From: Desulforegula conservatrix Mb1Pa
GTDB lineage: Bacteria > Desulfobacterota > Desulfobacteria > Desulfobacterales > Desulforegulaceae
Direction of reading: 5' to 3'
Assembly: GCF_000426225.1 (NCBI RefSeq)
Contig: NZ_AUEY01000019.1
Location: 1 to 62,819 of the forward strand
DNA: 62,819 bases
Shown: positions 28,533 to 37,991 of the stretch, in pieces
Layout: each line of letters opens with the position of its first letter
How positions within the stretch are numbered: position 1 is the stretch's first letter
Program-made: the position numbers and the translations under genes
Notes under the pieces: generated by a model
The model's database searches: none
What the model was told of the DNA's origin: nothing
What the model saw: only the letters and a program-made list of their open reading frames with translations

Positions 28533-29090
28533 CTATGGCAGATCAATAACGTCTATAATTGTCTTTGTGGCATCCGCGACCTTTACAATCCTGTTGTCTA
28601 TTTTCATGAGAGACGTCCCGGCAGCAAGGGGCGGAAGCTGAATCATTATGTCTTTTGGCAGAGGCTCCCCATGCTTGTAGATGTCAGCAGGAATAACTTC
28701 TCCCTTGTTAACTTTCTTCTGCCATCCCGGAGGAAGGCTTCCGCCGCCAGCAACTTTTTTTGCAAGTCCTGGAGGAAGATTCTGGTTCTGTACGGTATAA
28801 TAACTATGTATTGCGTCCTTCTCGGTATTAGAAAAGACCTTAAAAGCATCGTTTGTTTTAGTTTTTCCATGCTCAACGGCCTTATCCTTTTCCTTGTTTG
28901 CCTCTCCCTTTAGAGCATTACCTTCATTAATAATCTCCTGCTCCATCTGGGAAGAAAAAGAATCATTATGTTTGTTCTTATTCTTGTCCTTATTTTTTTC
29001 TGCAAACCCAGGGGCTGCGACACAAATAGAAACAGCAGCCATACCAGCGGCCATAATCAAAAAACTTCTGAAACGGTTATTAACCTTCAT
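28533..29090 (-). CDS. Small periplasmic protein, RcnB/CigR-like
   Basis: 185 residues. A signal peptide (about 1-30, ending GFA) is followed by a Lys/Asn/Glu-rich charged stretch. The C-terminal half has repeated LPPG motifs (NLPPGLAKKVAGGGSLPPGW, GEPLPKDI). The spacing of LPPG-LAKK and LPPGWQKK matches the CigR/RcnB-type periplasmic proteins, whose functions are mostly unknown. GGAGG lies 5 nt upstream of the ATG. It shares orientation with the next gene (29120-29521), 29 bp apart. Confidence 0.6.
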   Translation of the reverse strand: MKVNNRFRSFLIMAAGMAAVSICVAAPGFAEKNKDKNKNKHNDSFSSQMEQEIINEGNALKGEANKEKDKAVEHGKTKTNDAFKVFSNTEKDAIHSYYTVQNQNLPPGLAKKVAGGGSLPPGWQKKVNKGEVIPADIYKHGEPLPKDIMIQLPPLAAGTSLMKIDNRIVKVADATKTIIDVIDLP

Positions 29091-29119
29091 TCTTACCTCC
29101 GAAATAGTTTTGTGTACTG

Positions 29120-29521
29120 TTACTGAGGCCTGTTAACAAGCTGATCCTGCATGTGAACCTTCACTACATATTCAAGCATTTCTTTGCCATTCTGATTAAC
29201 TGAAAACTTGAGAAGCCCGCCTGCTTTCAAAGGCACGCCATTGATCTCGAGTATGAATCTGGTATCCTGTCTTCCCTTAAAATCGACTGTAATCGGCTGG
29301 GAGAGTATCTGCTCTCCATCAAGGGTTACAACAATATCAAGGGGAATCATGGGGTTTTCGCCCGGGAAATCCTGTCCGAGCATCGCAATTACATTAACCT
29401 TGTGGATCATTGCAGGAACAGTTGTGAGATTGATTTCTTCAAGAATATTGATAAAGGAAAGTGCATTTGTGCGGCCATCCACGAGACAGGTTTCACATAC
29501 TACAAGGGATTTGAATTTCAT
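29120..29521 (-). CDS. Hypothetical protein, possibly DUF6941
   Basis: 133 residues, no signal peptide or membrane helix. The start MKFKSLVVCETCLVDGRTNA followed by an all-beta pattern recalls DUF6941, a small cytoplasmic family of unknown role; this assignment is from memory of the pattern and weak. It is probably transcribed ahead of the CigR-like gene. The start is supported by AAAGAG about 8 nt upstream. Confidence 0.5.
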   Translation of the reverse strand: MKFKSLVVCETCLVDGRTNALSFINILEEINLTTVPAMIHKVNVIAMLGQDFPGENPMIPLDIVVTLDGEQILSQPITVDFKGRQDTRFILEINGVPLKAGGLLKFSVNQNGKEMLEYVVKVHMQDQLVNRPQ

Positions 29522-29948
29522 AATAGATCTCTTTCTTTGAGTTTGGTTAGTGACAAAACAGTGAAATGGTGCATCATGATTTTTAAAACGAATGAAATTA
29601 ATTACATTTTTTATGCAAAACAGGAAAGATTATTTTTCACGCCGGAGCCAAGCGCTGGCCTGAGCAGCCAACGCATATAATATGCTCTGTCCCTCCTTAG
29701 GTGTTGAGAAGGATACATACAAAACTATTTGATATTCAAATATAAAAAGGTGCCTCCGGCGGGTCGCTTTTTGAAAAAAGCTCCGCAAAAACTTTCAATG
29801 ATATAAATAATGGGCTGTGATCATAAAAAACATAAAGTTTTTGAGGGAACTTAAGTGTAAAAAGTTCCTTAAGAAAATATACTAAAAACACTTTGTTCTA
29901 CATATTTCTACATTTAATTGGAACATAGCCTAATAATAATACTTAGGA
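29522..29948. other. Intergenic region with repeat B fragment
   Basis: No gene seen. It contains a fragment of repeat B and AT-rich DNA. It separates the divergent-looking hypothetical pair from the end of terC. Confidence 0.5.
29749..29800 (+). repeat. Dispersed repeat B, 3' fragment
   Basis: Contains GGTGCCTCCGGCGGGTCGC followed by the GCTTTTTGAAAAAAGC hairpin and TCCGCAAAAACTTT, identical to the right-hand part of the full repeat B copies. Confidence 0.8.
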
Positions 29949-31022
29949 TCACTCAGTCTCAGAAAGATCCTTTTCCTCTTCAATTATTAGAGAAAAGATA
30001 ACGCCAAGAGCAAGAATCAACACTATCATGCCAAGCAGATAAAGACCGAAGTGTTCGCCAAGCTGTTCTTTAAGCCATTCAGCGACAAGCATTTTGGCTC
30101 CTACAAGGGTAAGAATGCACGCAAGGGAAACCTTAAGGTATCTGAACTTGTCCATCATTCCGGCAAGAGCAAAATAGAGTGATCTGAGGCCCAGAATGGC
30201 AAAAACATTACTTGTGAAAACGATGAATGGGTCTGCTGTTATTGCAAAAATAGCTGGTATGGAATCCACTGCAAAAATAAGATCCGTGGTTTCAATCATT
30301 ACAAGGGCAAGCCCAAGCGGAGTAACAAGTAAAGCGCCTTTTTTGGCCCTCTCCACAACCTTGTCCCTGAGCGCTGTCCCTCCCTTTACAGGAGCTCTTT
30401 TTGAAGCCTTTGAACCGGCCTTTACCAGAAAATGCTGTCCATGATATCTTTCCGTAACAGGAACAAAACGTCTTATAAGTCTTATTACAAAATTATTATT
30501 CAGATCAGATTCATCTGTGTCTATGAAGAACATCTTTATGCCTGTGATGATAAGAAAAACACCAAAGACATACATGATCCAGTTAAACTGAGCTATGAGG
30601 CCTGCGCCAAGAACAATCATGCCTCCGCGCAGAACAAGTGCTCCAAGTATTCCCCAGTAAAGCACCCTGTGCTGGTAAAGCTGTGGAACTCCAAAAAAAC
30701 TGAATATCATTGCAATTACAAATATGTTGTCCACACTTAAGGATTTTTCAACAACATAGCCAGTCAGATATTTAAGAGCAGCAGCCCTGCCGCTGTTTAC
30801 AACTCCGTCTACTACATCAGGAGACAATCCAATTCCGAACCATTTCAGCTCATAGGCATAATAAATAAATACCGTGAAACTCAGACCAAGGGTAATCCAG
30901 ACAAAAGACCAGCCCATGGCTTCCCTGAAGCTTACGACATGGGCATTTCTGTGAAATATCCCGAGATCAAGGGCAAGAATTACAAAGACCAGACATAAAA
31001 AGCAAATCCACAACCAGATCAA
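29949..31022 (-). CDS. TerC family integral membrane protein
   Basis: 357 residues with about eight membrane helices and a basic cytoplasmic loop (about 205-235, rich in Lys and Arg). Conserved TerC residues are visible: the acidic ones in EKSLSVDNIFV and TTDLIFAVDSIPAI. TerC-type proteins (also Alx/YceF) are implicated in metal efflux, notably manganese exported through the Sec route, and in tellurite resistance clusters. No ter genes are near, so a metal-homeostasis role is more likely than tellurite resistance. TTG start with GGAG 8 nt upstream. Confidence 0.92.
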   Translation of the reverse strand: MIWLWICFLCLVFVILALDLGIFHRNAHVVSFREAMGWSFVWITLGLSFTVFIYYAYELKWFGIGLSPDVVDGVVNSGRAAALKYLTGYVVEKSLSVDNIFVIAMIFSFFGVPQLYQHRVLYWGILGALVLRGGMIVLGAGLIAQFNWIMYVFGVFLIITGIKMFFIDTDESDLNNNFVIRLIRRFVPVTERYHGQHFLVKAGSKASKRAPVKGGTALRDKVVERAKKGALLVTPLGLALVMIETTDLIFAVDSIPAIFAITADPFIVFTSNVFAILGLRSLYFALAGMMDKFRYLKVSLACILTLVGAKMLVAEWLKEQLGEHFGLYLLGMIVLILALGVIFSLIIEEEKDLSETE

Positions 31023-31129
31023 ACGAAAATCTCCAAATTAATTTTGATGGTTTATCCTGATAAAAAAAAATGAATTTTATCAGGTCAAAAAAACTTTTTA
31101 TATTAATACAGCTCAATCAATTATGACAA

Positions 31130-31250
31130 GGTCGCAAAAAGTCCTATTGCCGTCATTCAGGCACAGGCCGGAATCCAGAAGTAGCTGAAATTACAGGATG
31201 CCGGATCAAGTCCAGTATGACGCCGATGCCTTTTTTTGACTTTTTGCGAG
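31130..31250. repeat. Dispersed repeat A, copy 5
   Basis: A 121-bp element with perfect inverted ends GGTCGCAAAAAGTC and GACTTTTTGCGAG, in the same orientation as copy 1. It lies between terC and bioA. Confidence 0.87.
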
Positions 31251-31356
31251 TTCATCAATGATGAATACCTTATTAATAAATATCAGAAAAATAATTCTAA
31301 AAAATGAGGTTCAGTTCACATCTCATTCTTAAAAGCGATTGTAATGCACAGATTAA

Positions 31357-32646
31357 TTATATCAAGGCTGTTTCGGCTGCTTTTGCAATTATTTCATAAA
31401 TCATACAGATTTCTTCCTCGGAGGTGCAGTAAGGTGGAAGAATATAAACCACATTGCCCAGAGGCCTCAAAAGAAAGCCCTTCTCAGTGAAAAAACTTTT
31501 AAGTATTGGCCCTATCGAGCTGAGATATCCAGAATCCCCGTAAAAATCAACCGAAGCTATTGTTCCGCAAATCCTGAATCTTGTAAGATTTTCATATTTT
31601 CTAAGGCTCTCCATTTCTTTCTTATGGATATTCTCGATTCTTCTGAAACTGTTCTCATTTTCAGAAAGCAGCCCGAATGAAGCAACTGCCGCTGCGCATC
31701 CAAGAGGATTGGCCGTGTATGAATGTCCGTGATAAAGAGCCTTTGCAGCGTCATCATCATAAAATGATTCATAAACTTCTTCACTTGCCACAGTAACTGC
31801 AAGGGGAAGAAAACCGCCTGTAATGCCTTTTGAAAGGCAGATTATATCAGGTTCAGTACCTGATTTTATGCAGGCAAACCATTCTCCGAGCCTTCCGAAA
31901 CCTGTCATAACCTCGTCATAGATCATCAGAACATCGTGCTTTTTCAAAATATCCTGGAGCTTTTTCATGAATTCGGGCCTGCACATATTCATCCCTGACG
32001 CGCCCTGAACAAGGGGTTCCGCAATCATTGCTGAATATTTGCCGGAATTTTCCGATAGAAGATTTTCAAGATATGAAATGGAGGCGGCTTCTTTTTCCAG
32101 AATTTCTGAATCATCCGACCATGTCGATGGAAAAGGAACGCGATCCACATCAAATAAAAGCTCGTTAAACGGATCATTAAAAACAGATCTCGAACCTGAA
32201 CTCATGGCTCCGAAGGTGTCGCCATGATATGCGCCCTCAAATGCAAGAAAGGATGTTCTTGTTTGAACCCCCTTGTTCTTCCAGTATTGAAATGCCATCT
32301 TGAGCGCCACTTCGACAGCAGTTGATCCGTTATCAGAGTAAAAAACCCTTTTGAGGTTATCAGGAAGCTTTGTAAGAATGAGCCTCGCCAATTTTTCAGC
32401 TGGTTCGTGGGTAAACCCGGCAGAGATGACCTGCTCAAGCTCCTTGGCCTGCCTGTATATGGCCTCAGCTATTTCAGGACAGGCGTGGCCGTGGATATTG
32501 ACCCACCAGCTCGAAATACAGTCCAGAATCTTTTCACCATTTTCAAGATAAAGCCAGGAACCCTTGCCTGACTTTACTTTCAAAGGCTCAGGAGCTGTCT
32601 TCATCTGGGTATATGGCATCCAGACAGGCGATTTTGCTTTATCCAT
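31357..32646 (-). CDS. bioA: Adenosylmethionine-8-amino-7-oxononanoate aminotransferase
   Basis: 429 residues from the ATG at 32646 (MDKAKSPVWMPYTQMK; GAGAGG 8 nt upstream), which overlaps the bioD stop by 8 bp. It is a class III PLP aminotransferase with DEVMTGFGRLG and the PLP Lys in CLSKGITGGFLPL. It converts KAPA to DAPA using SAM as amino donor, the third step of the biotin ring pathway. The substrate-site PYTQMK near the start and SSWWVNIHGH are characteristic of BioA over other class III enzymes. Confidence 0.96.
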   Translation of the reverse strand: MDKAKSPVWMPYTQMKTAPEPLKVKSGKGSWLYLENGEKILDCISSWWVNIHGHACPEIAEAIYRQAKELEQVISAGFTHEPAEKLARLILTKLPDNLKRVFYSDNGSTAVEVALKMAFQYWKNKGVQTRTSFLAFEGAYHGDTFGAMSSGSRSVFNDPFNELLFDVDRVPFPSTWSDDSEILEKEAASISYLENLLSENSGKYSAMIAEPLVQGASGMNMCRPEFMKKLQDILKKHDVLMIYDEVMTGFGRLGEWFACIKSGTEPDIICLSKGITGGFLPLAVTVASEEVYESFYDDDAAKALYHGHSYTANPLGCAAAVASFGLLSENENSFRRIENIHKKEMESLRKYENLTRFRICGTIASVDFYGDSGYLSSIGPILKSFFTEKGFLLRPLGNVVYILPPYCTSEEEICMIYEIIAKAAETALI

Positions 32647-33259
32647 TAAAAAACCTCTCATAGATTTCAATAAGCACAGATTTGTTTATCACTGGGACCG
32701 GCTCAATTTCCGCTACCACCCTCACCTGCCCCAGTCTTTCTATGGATTCTCTGTTCTCTGGATTAACAGGGCCGTTCATTACGACTCCTATTATCTCAAG
32801 GCCACTTCTTTTCAGCGTATCCAGTGTAAGAAGAGTATGATTGATGGTTCCAAGACCGCTTCTTGCAACAACAAGAACAGGCAGGCAGAATTTCCTCATT
32901 AGATCCAGCATAACAAAATCTGCGTTTAATGGAACCATTACGCCTCCGGCTCCTTCAATTACAAGTAATTCTTTATTATTCGGAAGATTAATCAGATCAG
33001 GATCAATGGATATTCCGTCAAGTTCGGCTGATATGTGCGGAGAAAGCGGAGAATTAAGCCTGTAGGCCTCTTTCAGAAAATGTGTGTCAGGCAAACCTGT
33101 AACAGATCTGACCCATTCAGTATCAGTCATATCTTCCAGACCGCTCTGTATCGGTTTCCAGTAATATCCGTTTCTCCCGGCTGTAATTACCGCAGAAACA
33201 AACGTCTTGCCTATTCCTGTATCTGTTCCTGTTATAAAGATTTTTTCAGGAAGAATCAT
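32639..33259 (-). CDS. bioD: ATP-dependent dethiobiotin synthetase
   Basis: 206 residues. P-loop FITGTDTGIGKTFVSA, the substrate region YYWKPIQSGLEDMTD and VIEGAGGVMVPL identify BioD, which closes the ureido ring of dethiobiotin from DAPA, CO2 and ATP. It is coupled to bioA by an 8-bp overlap. The final enzyme gene, bioB, is not in the window. Confidence 0.95.
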   Translation of the reverse strand: MILPEKIFITGTDTGIGKTFVSAVITAGRNGYYWKPIQSGLEDMTDTEWVRSVTGLPDTHFLKEAYRLNSPLSPHISAELDGISIDPDLINLPNNKELLVIEGAGGVMVPLNADFVMLDLMRKFCLPVLVVARSGLGTINHTLLTLDTLKRSGLEIIGVVMNGPVNPENRESIERLGQVRVVAEIEPVPVINKSVLIEIYERFFNG

Positions 33260-33496
33260 AAATCCTGCTTGATGATATTGGTGATTCTATTAGGACTCCA
33301 GAGTCCATGATAAGCCGGTAATACTCAATAACAAGCCTGTTTCAGCATGAAAACAAATAACAAAAAAATAACATAAAGCATATTTTTCTGTTATTGTCAT
33401 TTCTCAAAAAAAATCAAGAGACAGCATTTCTGATTTACTATGGTTCACAAAGGCTTTGCTTAATCAGGCAAGCCAATAACATAATGGACTAACATA

Positions 33497-34192
33497 ATGA
33501 AAATACACATAAAAGCGTTCAAGTATGCCGCAAAAGCATCCATTTTGGTTTCAATGCTTCTTTTTTCAGGCATATCAGGAGCAGTATGTATTGCTGATGA
33601 TGACATGGACTGGGAGAGAAACAAAAGTCATTATAATGAAAATACTGGAAGATCCGGTTATATAGGCCCAAGAATCAACGGCGGAATATTTGCTGGTGAT
33701 GATTTTTCAAATTACTGCAGTGCCGGGCTTGCCTTTGGATACGATATTGACGCAAAACAGAGCATTGAGCTGGATTTTGCATTAGCCAAGGTTGAAACAG
33801 ACGGAGACGGCCCTGTGACAAGTCTTTTCAGGGATGATCCCCAGATTCTTATAGCAGCGATCAATTACAGGTATTTCTTCACACCAAGACACAGCTTCCC
33901 TGGATTATATTTTCTCTCAGGCCTTGCGTACAATGGCATATACTGGGATTATAAAGAAGGAGTCAATGATTCCACAGGTGCAAGGATAACAAGTGATGAT
34001 ATAGACGGTACCGAAATAAGCGCGGGACTCGGCATGACTTTCTTTTCAGTAAAAAACATAGATTTCAGATTCGAAATCATCCCGTCTATTATTTTATGGG
34101 ATGACAAAACAGATAATGATCTGGATCACAATTTTAATCCCTCACGCCTTGTAAAATTCAAAATTGGCTGTGATTTTTACATACCGGAATAA
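33497..34192 (+). CDS. Outer-membrane beta-barrel protein (OmpW/opacity-like)
   Basis: 231 residues. A signal peptide (about 1-35) is followed by a short acidic linker and alternating beta strands: GPRINGGIFAGDDF, SIELDFALAKVE, LIAAINYRYFF and the closing strand LVKFKIGCDFYIPE. Such 8-stranded small barrels are structural or porin-like. It opens a plus-strand trio with the DUF4105 and lipase-like genes. No specific function is readable. It does not end in Phe/Tyr, which is unusual for BAM substrates. Confidence 0.65.
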   Translation: MKIHIKAFKYAAKASILVSMLLFSGISGAVCIADDDMDWERNKSHYNENTGRSGYIGPRINGGIFAGDDFSNYCSAGLAFGYDIDAKQSIELDFALAKVETDGDGPVTSLFRDDPQILIAAINYRYFFTPRHSFPGLYFLSGLAYNGIYWDYKEGVNDSTGARITSDDIDGTEISAGLGMTFFSVKNIDFRFEIIPSIILWDDKTDNDLDHNFNPSRLVKFKIGCDFYIPE

Positions 34193-34247
34193 TGTATTCA
34201 TAACATCTTGAAACTTTACCAATAAACATTCAGGAGATCTCATTAAA

Positions 34248-35228
34248 ATGCGTTTTCTTAAATTCTTTTTTAAAATAATAATATGGCTTTTAATGGCCCT
34301 GATGTCAGTCTGGGGATGTTTTGCAATCTTTTACTCAAATCTCCCTCAAAATCTGGGCATGACAGGAGCAGCAATATTTGCTATTTTCTGTATAACTTGC
34401 CTGACTTTTGGCTTTGCCAAAAAGAAAACCAGAATTTTATTTTTTGCAGTATTTGCAGTTCTCGTAATCTGGTGGATGATGATCCCCCCTTCAAACACCA
34501 GAAACTGGCAGCCTGACGTGGCTGTTCTTCCCTGGGCAGAGTTCAATGGCAATCTTGTGACCATCCATAATATCAGAAATTGCGAATACAGAACAGAAAC
34601 TGACTACACCCCCAAATATTACGACAAAACATTTGATACCTCCAAAATAACAGGGGCAGATTTTTACATGGTTTACTGGGGATCGCCGATGATAGCCCAT
34701 ACAATGCTTAGTTTCGGATTTGAAGGAGGAGACCAGGTCTGCTTTTCCATAGAAACAAGAAAGGAAGTCGGAGAGGAGTATTCTGCCGTTAAAGGATTCT
34801 TCAAGCAGTACGAGCTGACATACGTTGTTGCAGATGAAAGGGATCTTGTAAGACTCAGAACCAATTTCAGAAACGAGGACGTTTACCTCTACAGACCCAA
34901 AACAACCAAGGATATGGCCAGAAAAGTTTTCCTCGACTACCTGAAAGAAGTGAATGATCTTAAAGAAAAGCCCGAATGGTATAATGCCCTTACGAGCAAC
35001 TGTACTACAAACATCAGAAAACATACTAAACCATATTCCGGAAATGCGGTTGTGGACTGGAGAATGCTTGTGAACGGATATCTTGATCAGATGCTTTACG
35101 AAAGAGGAGCAATGGGTTCTGATCTCCCATTCCAGGAATTTAAAAAAAGAAGCTATATCAATGAAAAGGCAAAACCACTTAACGACAACCCAGAATTTTC
35201 CAGACTGATTCGTGTTGGTCTGCCTTAA
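34248..35228 (+). CDS. DUF4105 (Lnb-type) membrane protein
   Basis: 326 residues. Three N-terminal hydrophobic segments (about 5-85) precede a periplasmic DUF4105 domain (about 95-310) with NWQPDVAVLPWAEFNGN, IHNIRNCEYRTE and WYNALTSNCTTNI. The conserved Cys in the last motif suggests a papain-like fold (the Lnb N-terminal domain). The family is often near envelope lipid or lipoprotein genes. Here it is followed 15 bp later by a lipase-like lipoprotein. Enzymatic activity is not established. Confidence 0.78.
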   Translation: MRFLKFFFKIIIWLLMALMSVWGCFAIFYSNLPQNLGMTGAAIFAIFCITCLTFGFAKKKTRILFFAVFAVLVIWWMMIPPSNTRNWQPDVAVLPWAEFNGNLVTIHNIRNCEYRTETDYTPKYYDKTFDTSKITGADFYMVYWGSPMIAHTMLSFGFEGGDQVCFSIETRKEVGEEYSAVKGFFKQYELTYVVADERDLVRLRTNFRNEDVYLYRPKTTKDMARKVFLDYLKEVNDLKEKPEWYNALTSNCTTNIRKHTKPYSGNAVVDWRMLVNGYLDQMLYERGAMGSDLPFQEFKKRSYINEKAKPLNDNPEFSRLIRVGLP

Positions 35229-35243
35229 AGGAACCGGAAACCC

Positions 35244-37109
35244 ATGAAATCTTGCAAAGCATCAGTATTAGGCTTGTCTATTTCTTTAGCATTTTTAGTA
35301 ATCATGTCGGGATGTGCCACTCCGATTGGAGTTAGACCACAGTCTCCGTCTGATTCATACATGAGCAACATGTCCAGCCCATTGAGCGCTGGGCCTCCAA
35401 GTAATACCACGACAATAGTTCTGCACAGATTTGACCTTGTGGACCTGTTTGAAAAAGATCCTGCTTCAGCAATTAAAACTCTTCACGATAAAGCGATTAA
35501 GGATCAGAGAAGGGATATCGTGTTTGCTCTTGCAGAGCTTTCATATTTCTATGGAGATCAACTCGATAATAGCCTGGATTCTGAAAAGAAGAACAAAGCT
35601 CCTGAATATTTCCTGCTCTCTGCAATATACTCATATACTGCAATCCTTGACAAAAGATACGACCCGGTTCCAAATCTTCTTGATCATAGAGTAAGAAGGG
35701 CCTGTGATCTTTATAATTACTCGCTCTGGAGAGGTTTTACAATAAATGGGGATGAGGGGCTTGAAATAAAGGATGGAACCAGAAAACTTCCATTTGGACA
35801 GGCAACAATATCAACCAATGTCTCCCACTTCCCATGGGAACTTGATAAAATCGAAAAATTTGAGCCTGTGGACAAATACTCTGTATATGGCCTAAGCGTA
35901 CGAAACAGGTTCAATGGGATTGGTCTTCCAATGGTAGCCTTAAAACCTTCTCAGGAATCGCCTGTGGGCAGCCAGGTACTCCCTGCGACCGCATTCCTGA
36001 GAATTGAAAGTAATCTGGAAAATATTGAGACCAACGATTTCAAGGCATCTCTTGAACTCTATTCATCCTATGATGATGTTTCAGTAAAGGTTAATGACCG
36101 GGAAATACCCCTTGAAATTGATACAACCACTCCGGTCGCATACAAACTAACGGACAACTCCATATGGTCATTTGGAACTGATCTTTTCCTCGGCAAATTT
36201 CAGAATGTTCCAAACAAACTTTATAAATTCCAGCCTTATAATCCTGATAGAATTCCTGTTGTATTTGTACATGGGACGTTCAGCAGTCCTGTATGGTGGG
36301 CCGAGATGATAAACACCCTTAATGGCGACCCTGTTCTCAGAAAAAAATATCAATTCTGGTACTTCTTTTACAACAGCAGCAAACTCATAACAAATTCAGC
36401 CGCAGACTTAAGGTCAGAGCTTATAAGAAATGTCAAAAAATACGATCCTGAAAACAAATCAAAGACCTTAAACCAGATGGTTGTAATAGGACACAGTCAG
36501 GGAGGCCTTCTCACCAAAATGACCGCAATTGACAGCAAGGACAAACTTCTCAAGACGGTTCTCAAAGGCGATATTGACAAGCTCAACGCAAGCGAGGACA
36601 TTAAAAATATAATCAAAAAAAACCTCGTATTTGATCATCTCCCGTTTGTAAAAAGAACTGTTTTCATATCAACTCCGCACAGAGGAAGTTTCCTTAGCCA
36701 GTCACTCGTAAGAACTCTTGTACGTAAATTAATCAATTTCCCGGACACCATTCTTAAAGGAACCCAGGAAGTATATGGAATTCTAAGGGATGATGTAAAA
36801 AGGCAATGGGAAGGTAAGATTCCGACAAGCGTTGATGCGATGTCCCCGGATGATCCACTCTTAAATGCAATAGCTGATCTGCCTCTTGCTCCTGGGATTA
36901 AAGGGAACTCGATAATTGCCATAAAAGATGATGGAGATCCCAAATTAGGAAACGACGGAGTAGTCGAATACAAAAGCGCACACCTCGAAGGCATGGAATC
37001 TGAATTCATTGCAAGATCATCACATTCTTGCCAGGATAAGCCATCAACCATTGAAGAGGTCAGAAGAATTCTGCTTAAGCATCTTGAAGAAAACGGGACA
37101 AAGCCATAA
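35244..37109 (+). CDS. Lipase-like alpha/beta-hydrolase lipoprotein
   Basis: 621 residues. A signal peptide ends in lipobox IMSGC, so it is predicted lipid-anchored. A roughly 300-residue N-terminal region of unknown fold leads to an alpha/beta hydrolase (about 335-600): oxyanion strand IPVVFVHGTFSS, nucleophile elbow VIGHSQGG, and a late RSSHSC that could supply the catalytic His. It probably cleaves an ester or acyl chain at the cell envelope; the substrate is unknown. Co-oriented with the two upstream envelope genes and followed by a strong terminator. Confidence 0.82.
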   Translation: MKSCKASVLGLSISLAFLVIMSGCATPIGVRPQSPSDSYMSNMSSPLSAGPPSNTTTIVLHRFDLVDLFEKDPASAIKTLHDKAIKDQRRDIVFALAELSYFYGDQLDNSLDSEKKNKAPEYFLLSAIYSYTAILDKRYDPVPNLLDHRVRRACDLYNYSLWRGFTINGDEGLEIKDGTRKLPFGQATISTNVSHFPWELDKIEKFEPVDKYSVYGLSVRNRFNGIGLPMVALKPSQESPVGSQVLPATAFLRIESNLENIETNDFKASLELYSSYDDVSVKVNDREIPLEIDTTTPVAYKLTDNSIWSFGTDLFLGKFQNVPNKLYKFQPYNPDRIPVVFVHGTFSSPVWWAEMINTLNGDPVLRKKYQFWYFFYNSSKLITNSAADLRSELIRNVKKYDPENKSKTLNQMVVIGHSQGGLLTKMTAIDSKDKLLKTVLKGDIDKLNASEDIKNIIKKNLVFDHLPFVKRTVFISTPHRGSFLSQSLVRTLVRKLINFPDTILKGTQEVYGILRDDVKRQWEGKIPTSVDAMSPDDPLLNAIADLPLAPGIKGNSIIAIKDDGDPKLGNDGVVEYKSAHLEGMESEFIARSSHSCQDKPSTIEEVRRILLKHLEENGTKP

Positions 37110-37128
37110 GACCGCATGAAAAAATTCT

Positions 37129-37172
37129 AATAAGCCTTCCCAACCCCAAAAAGGGAAGGCTTATTTTTTTAT
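37129..37172. terminator. Bidirectional terminator between lipase-like gene and bioC
   Basis: A 13-bp perfect stem AATAAGCCTTCCC / GGGAAGGCTTATT with an 11-nt loop and T-rich tail on the plus strand. The A/T flanks also suit minus-strand termination. It overlaps the last bases of bioC. Confidence 0.88.
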
Positions 37173-37943
37173 AAAAAACAGCCCAGCCATATATGTTACT
37201 GTCAGGTTCTTACCAGCCATTTCATCCCAGCCTTTTATGAGTTTTTTCATCAATGCAGGACTTAGATGATCTTCCCTGTTCATGGTTCCAGCGCCAATTC
37301 TTTTGATAGCCCTGAAAAAATCTGCTGAAGACCTGTAATTTACCGGGATAAATTTTGTAAGAACTGTCGATTTAATCCCAAAACCAGAAAAAAACTTAGA
37401 GACCTCGTCAATTGATGGAAGCTGATTAGCTGTAAAAGGTATATCAAGCCTGTTGCAAGCTTCTTCCCATTCAGAAAATGAGCCTTCTGACTGAAATGAA
37501 AAAGCCAGAATTCCTCCGGGAACCAGAGATCTGTATAAACTGAGAAGGGATTTTTCAAAATTTGTGAACCACTGAAATGTGAAGCCTGAAAAAACCATGG
37601 AAAATCTGTTTTCAGGCCAGTTGCTTTCACCATCATATGAGGCAAAAAGAGCATTATCACAATTAATATCCAAAGCTGCCAAATGTTCCCGGCATATTTC
37701 AGCCATTTTTGCAGCAATATCAGTAATGAGAAATGTTCTATCAGGAAAAAGTCGAAAAATCTCCCTCGTGACAAAGCCAGTGCCGCAACCGATCTCAAGA
37801 ACCGGGCCGCAAGGAGTCTCTCCGATGCTATCTTTTATGAATTCCCCAAGAAGCGATGCAGCCATGGCCTGGGCCTCTGCATAGTCATCATATGTGGATG
37901 AAAACCTTGAAAAACTGTCTGATACTGCTTTTTTTGAATACAT
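37161..37943 (-). CDS. bioC: Malonyl-ACP O-methyltransferase
   Basis: 260 residues. SAM-binding motif VLEIGCGTGFVTREI, the early FSRFSSTYDDYAEAQ segment and FSGFTFQWF are BioC features. BioC methylates the free carboxyl of malonyl-ACP so that fatty-acid synthase can build pimeloyl-ACP methyl ester. It is the third gene of a minus-strand bioF - esterase - bioC set, separated from the esterase by 150 bp of repeat DNA. Confidence 0.93.
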   Translation of the reverse strand: MYSKKAVSDSFSRFSSTYDDYAEAQAMAASLLGEFIKDSIGETPCGPVLEIGCGTGFVTREIFRLFPDRTFLITDIAAKMAEICREHLAALDINCDNALFASYDGESNWPENRFSMVFSGFTFQWFTNFEKSLLSLYRSLVPGGILAFSFQSEGSFSEWEEACNRLDIPFTANQLPSIDEVSKFFSGFGIKSTVLTKFIPVNYRSSADFFRAIKRIGAGTMNREDHLSPALMKKLIKGWDEMAGKNLTVTYMAGLFFIKK

Positions 37944-37991
37944 CTCAGGATTCAGCCCTGTCCCTCATTTTTTTAGCATTTATATTTACAA

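Noticed and set aside
29949-31022. Tellurite-resistance operon
   Set aside because: Only TerC is present; no terD/terE/terZ-type neighbours, so a general metal-transport role is more likely.
10687-31250. CRISPR array from the recurring short repeats
   Set aside because: Copies are kilobases apart with inverted ends, not evenly spaced direct repeats, and no cas genes are present.
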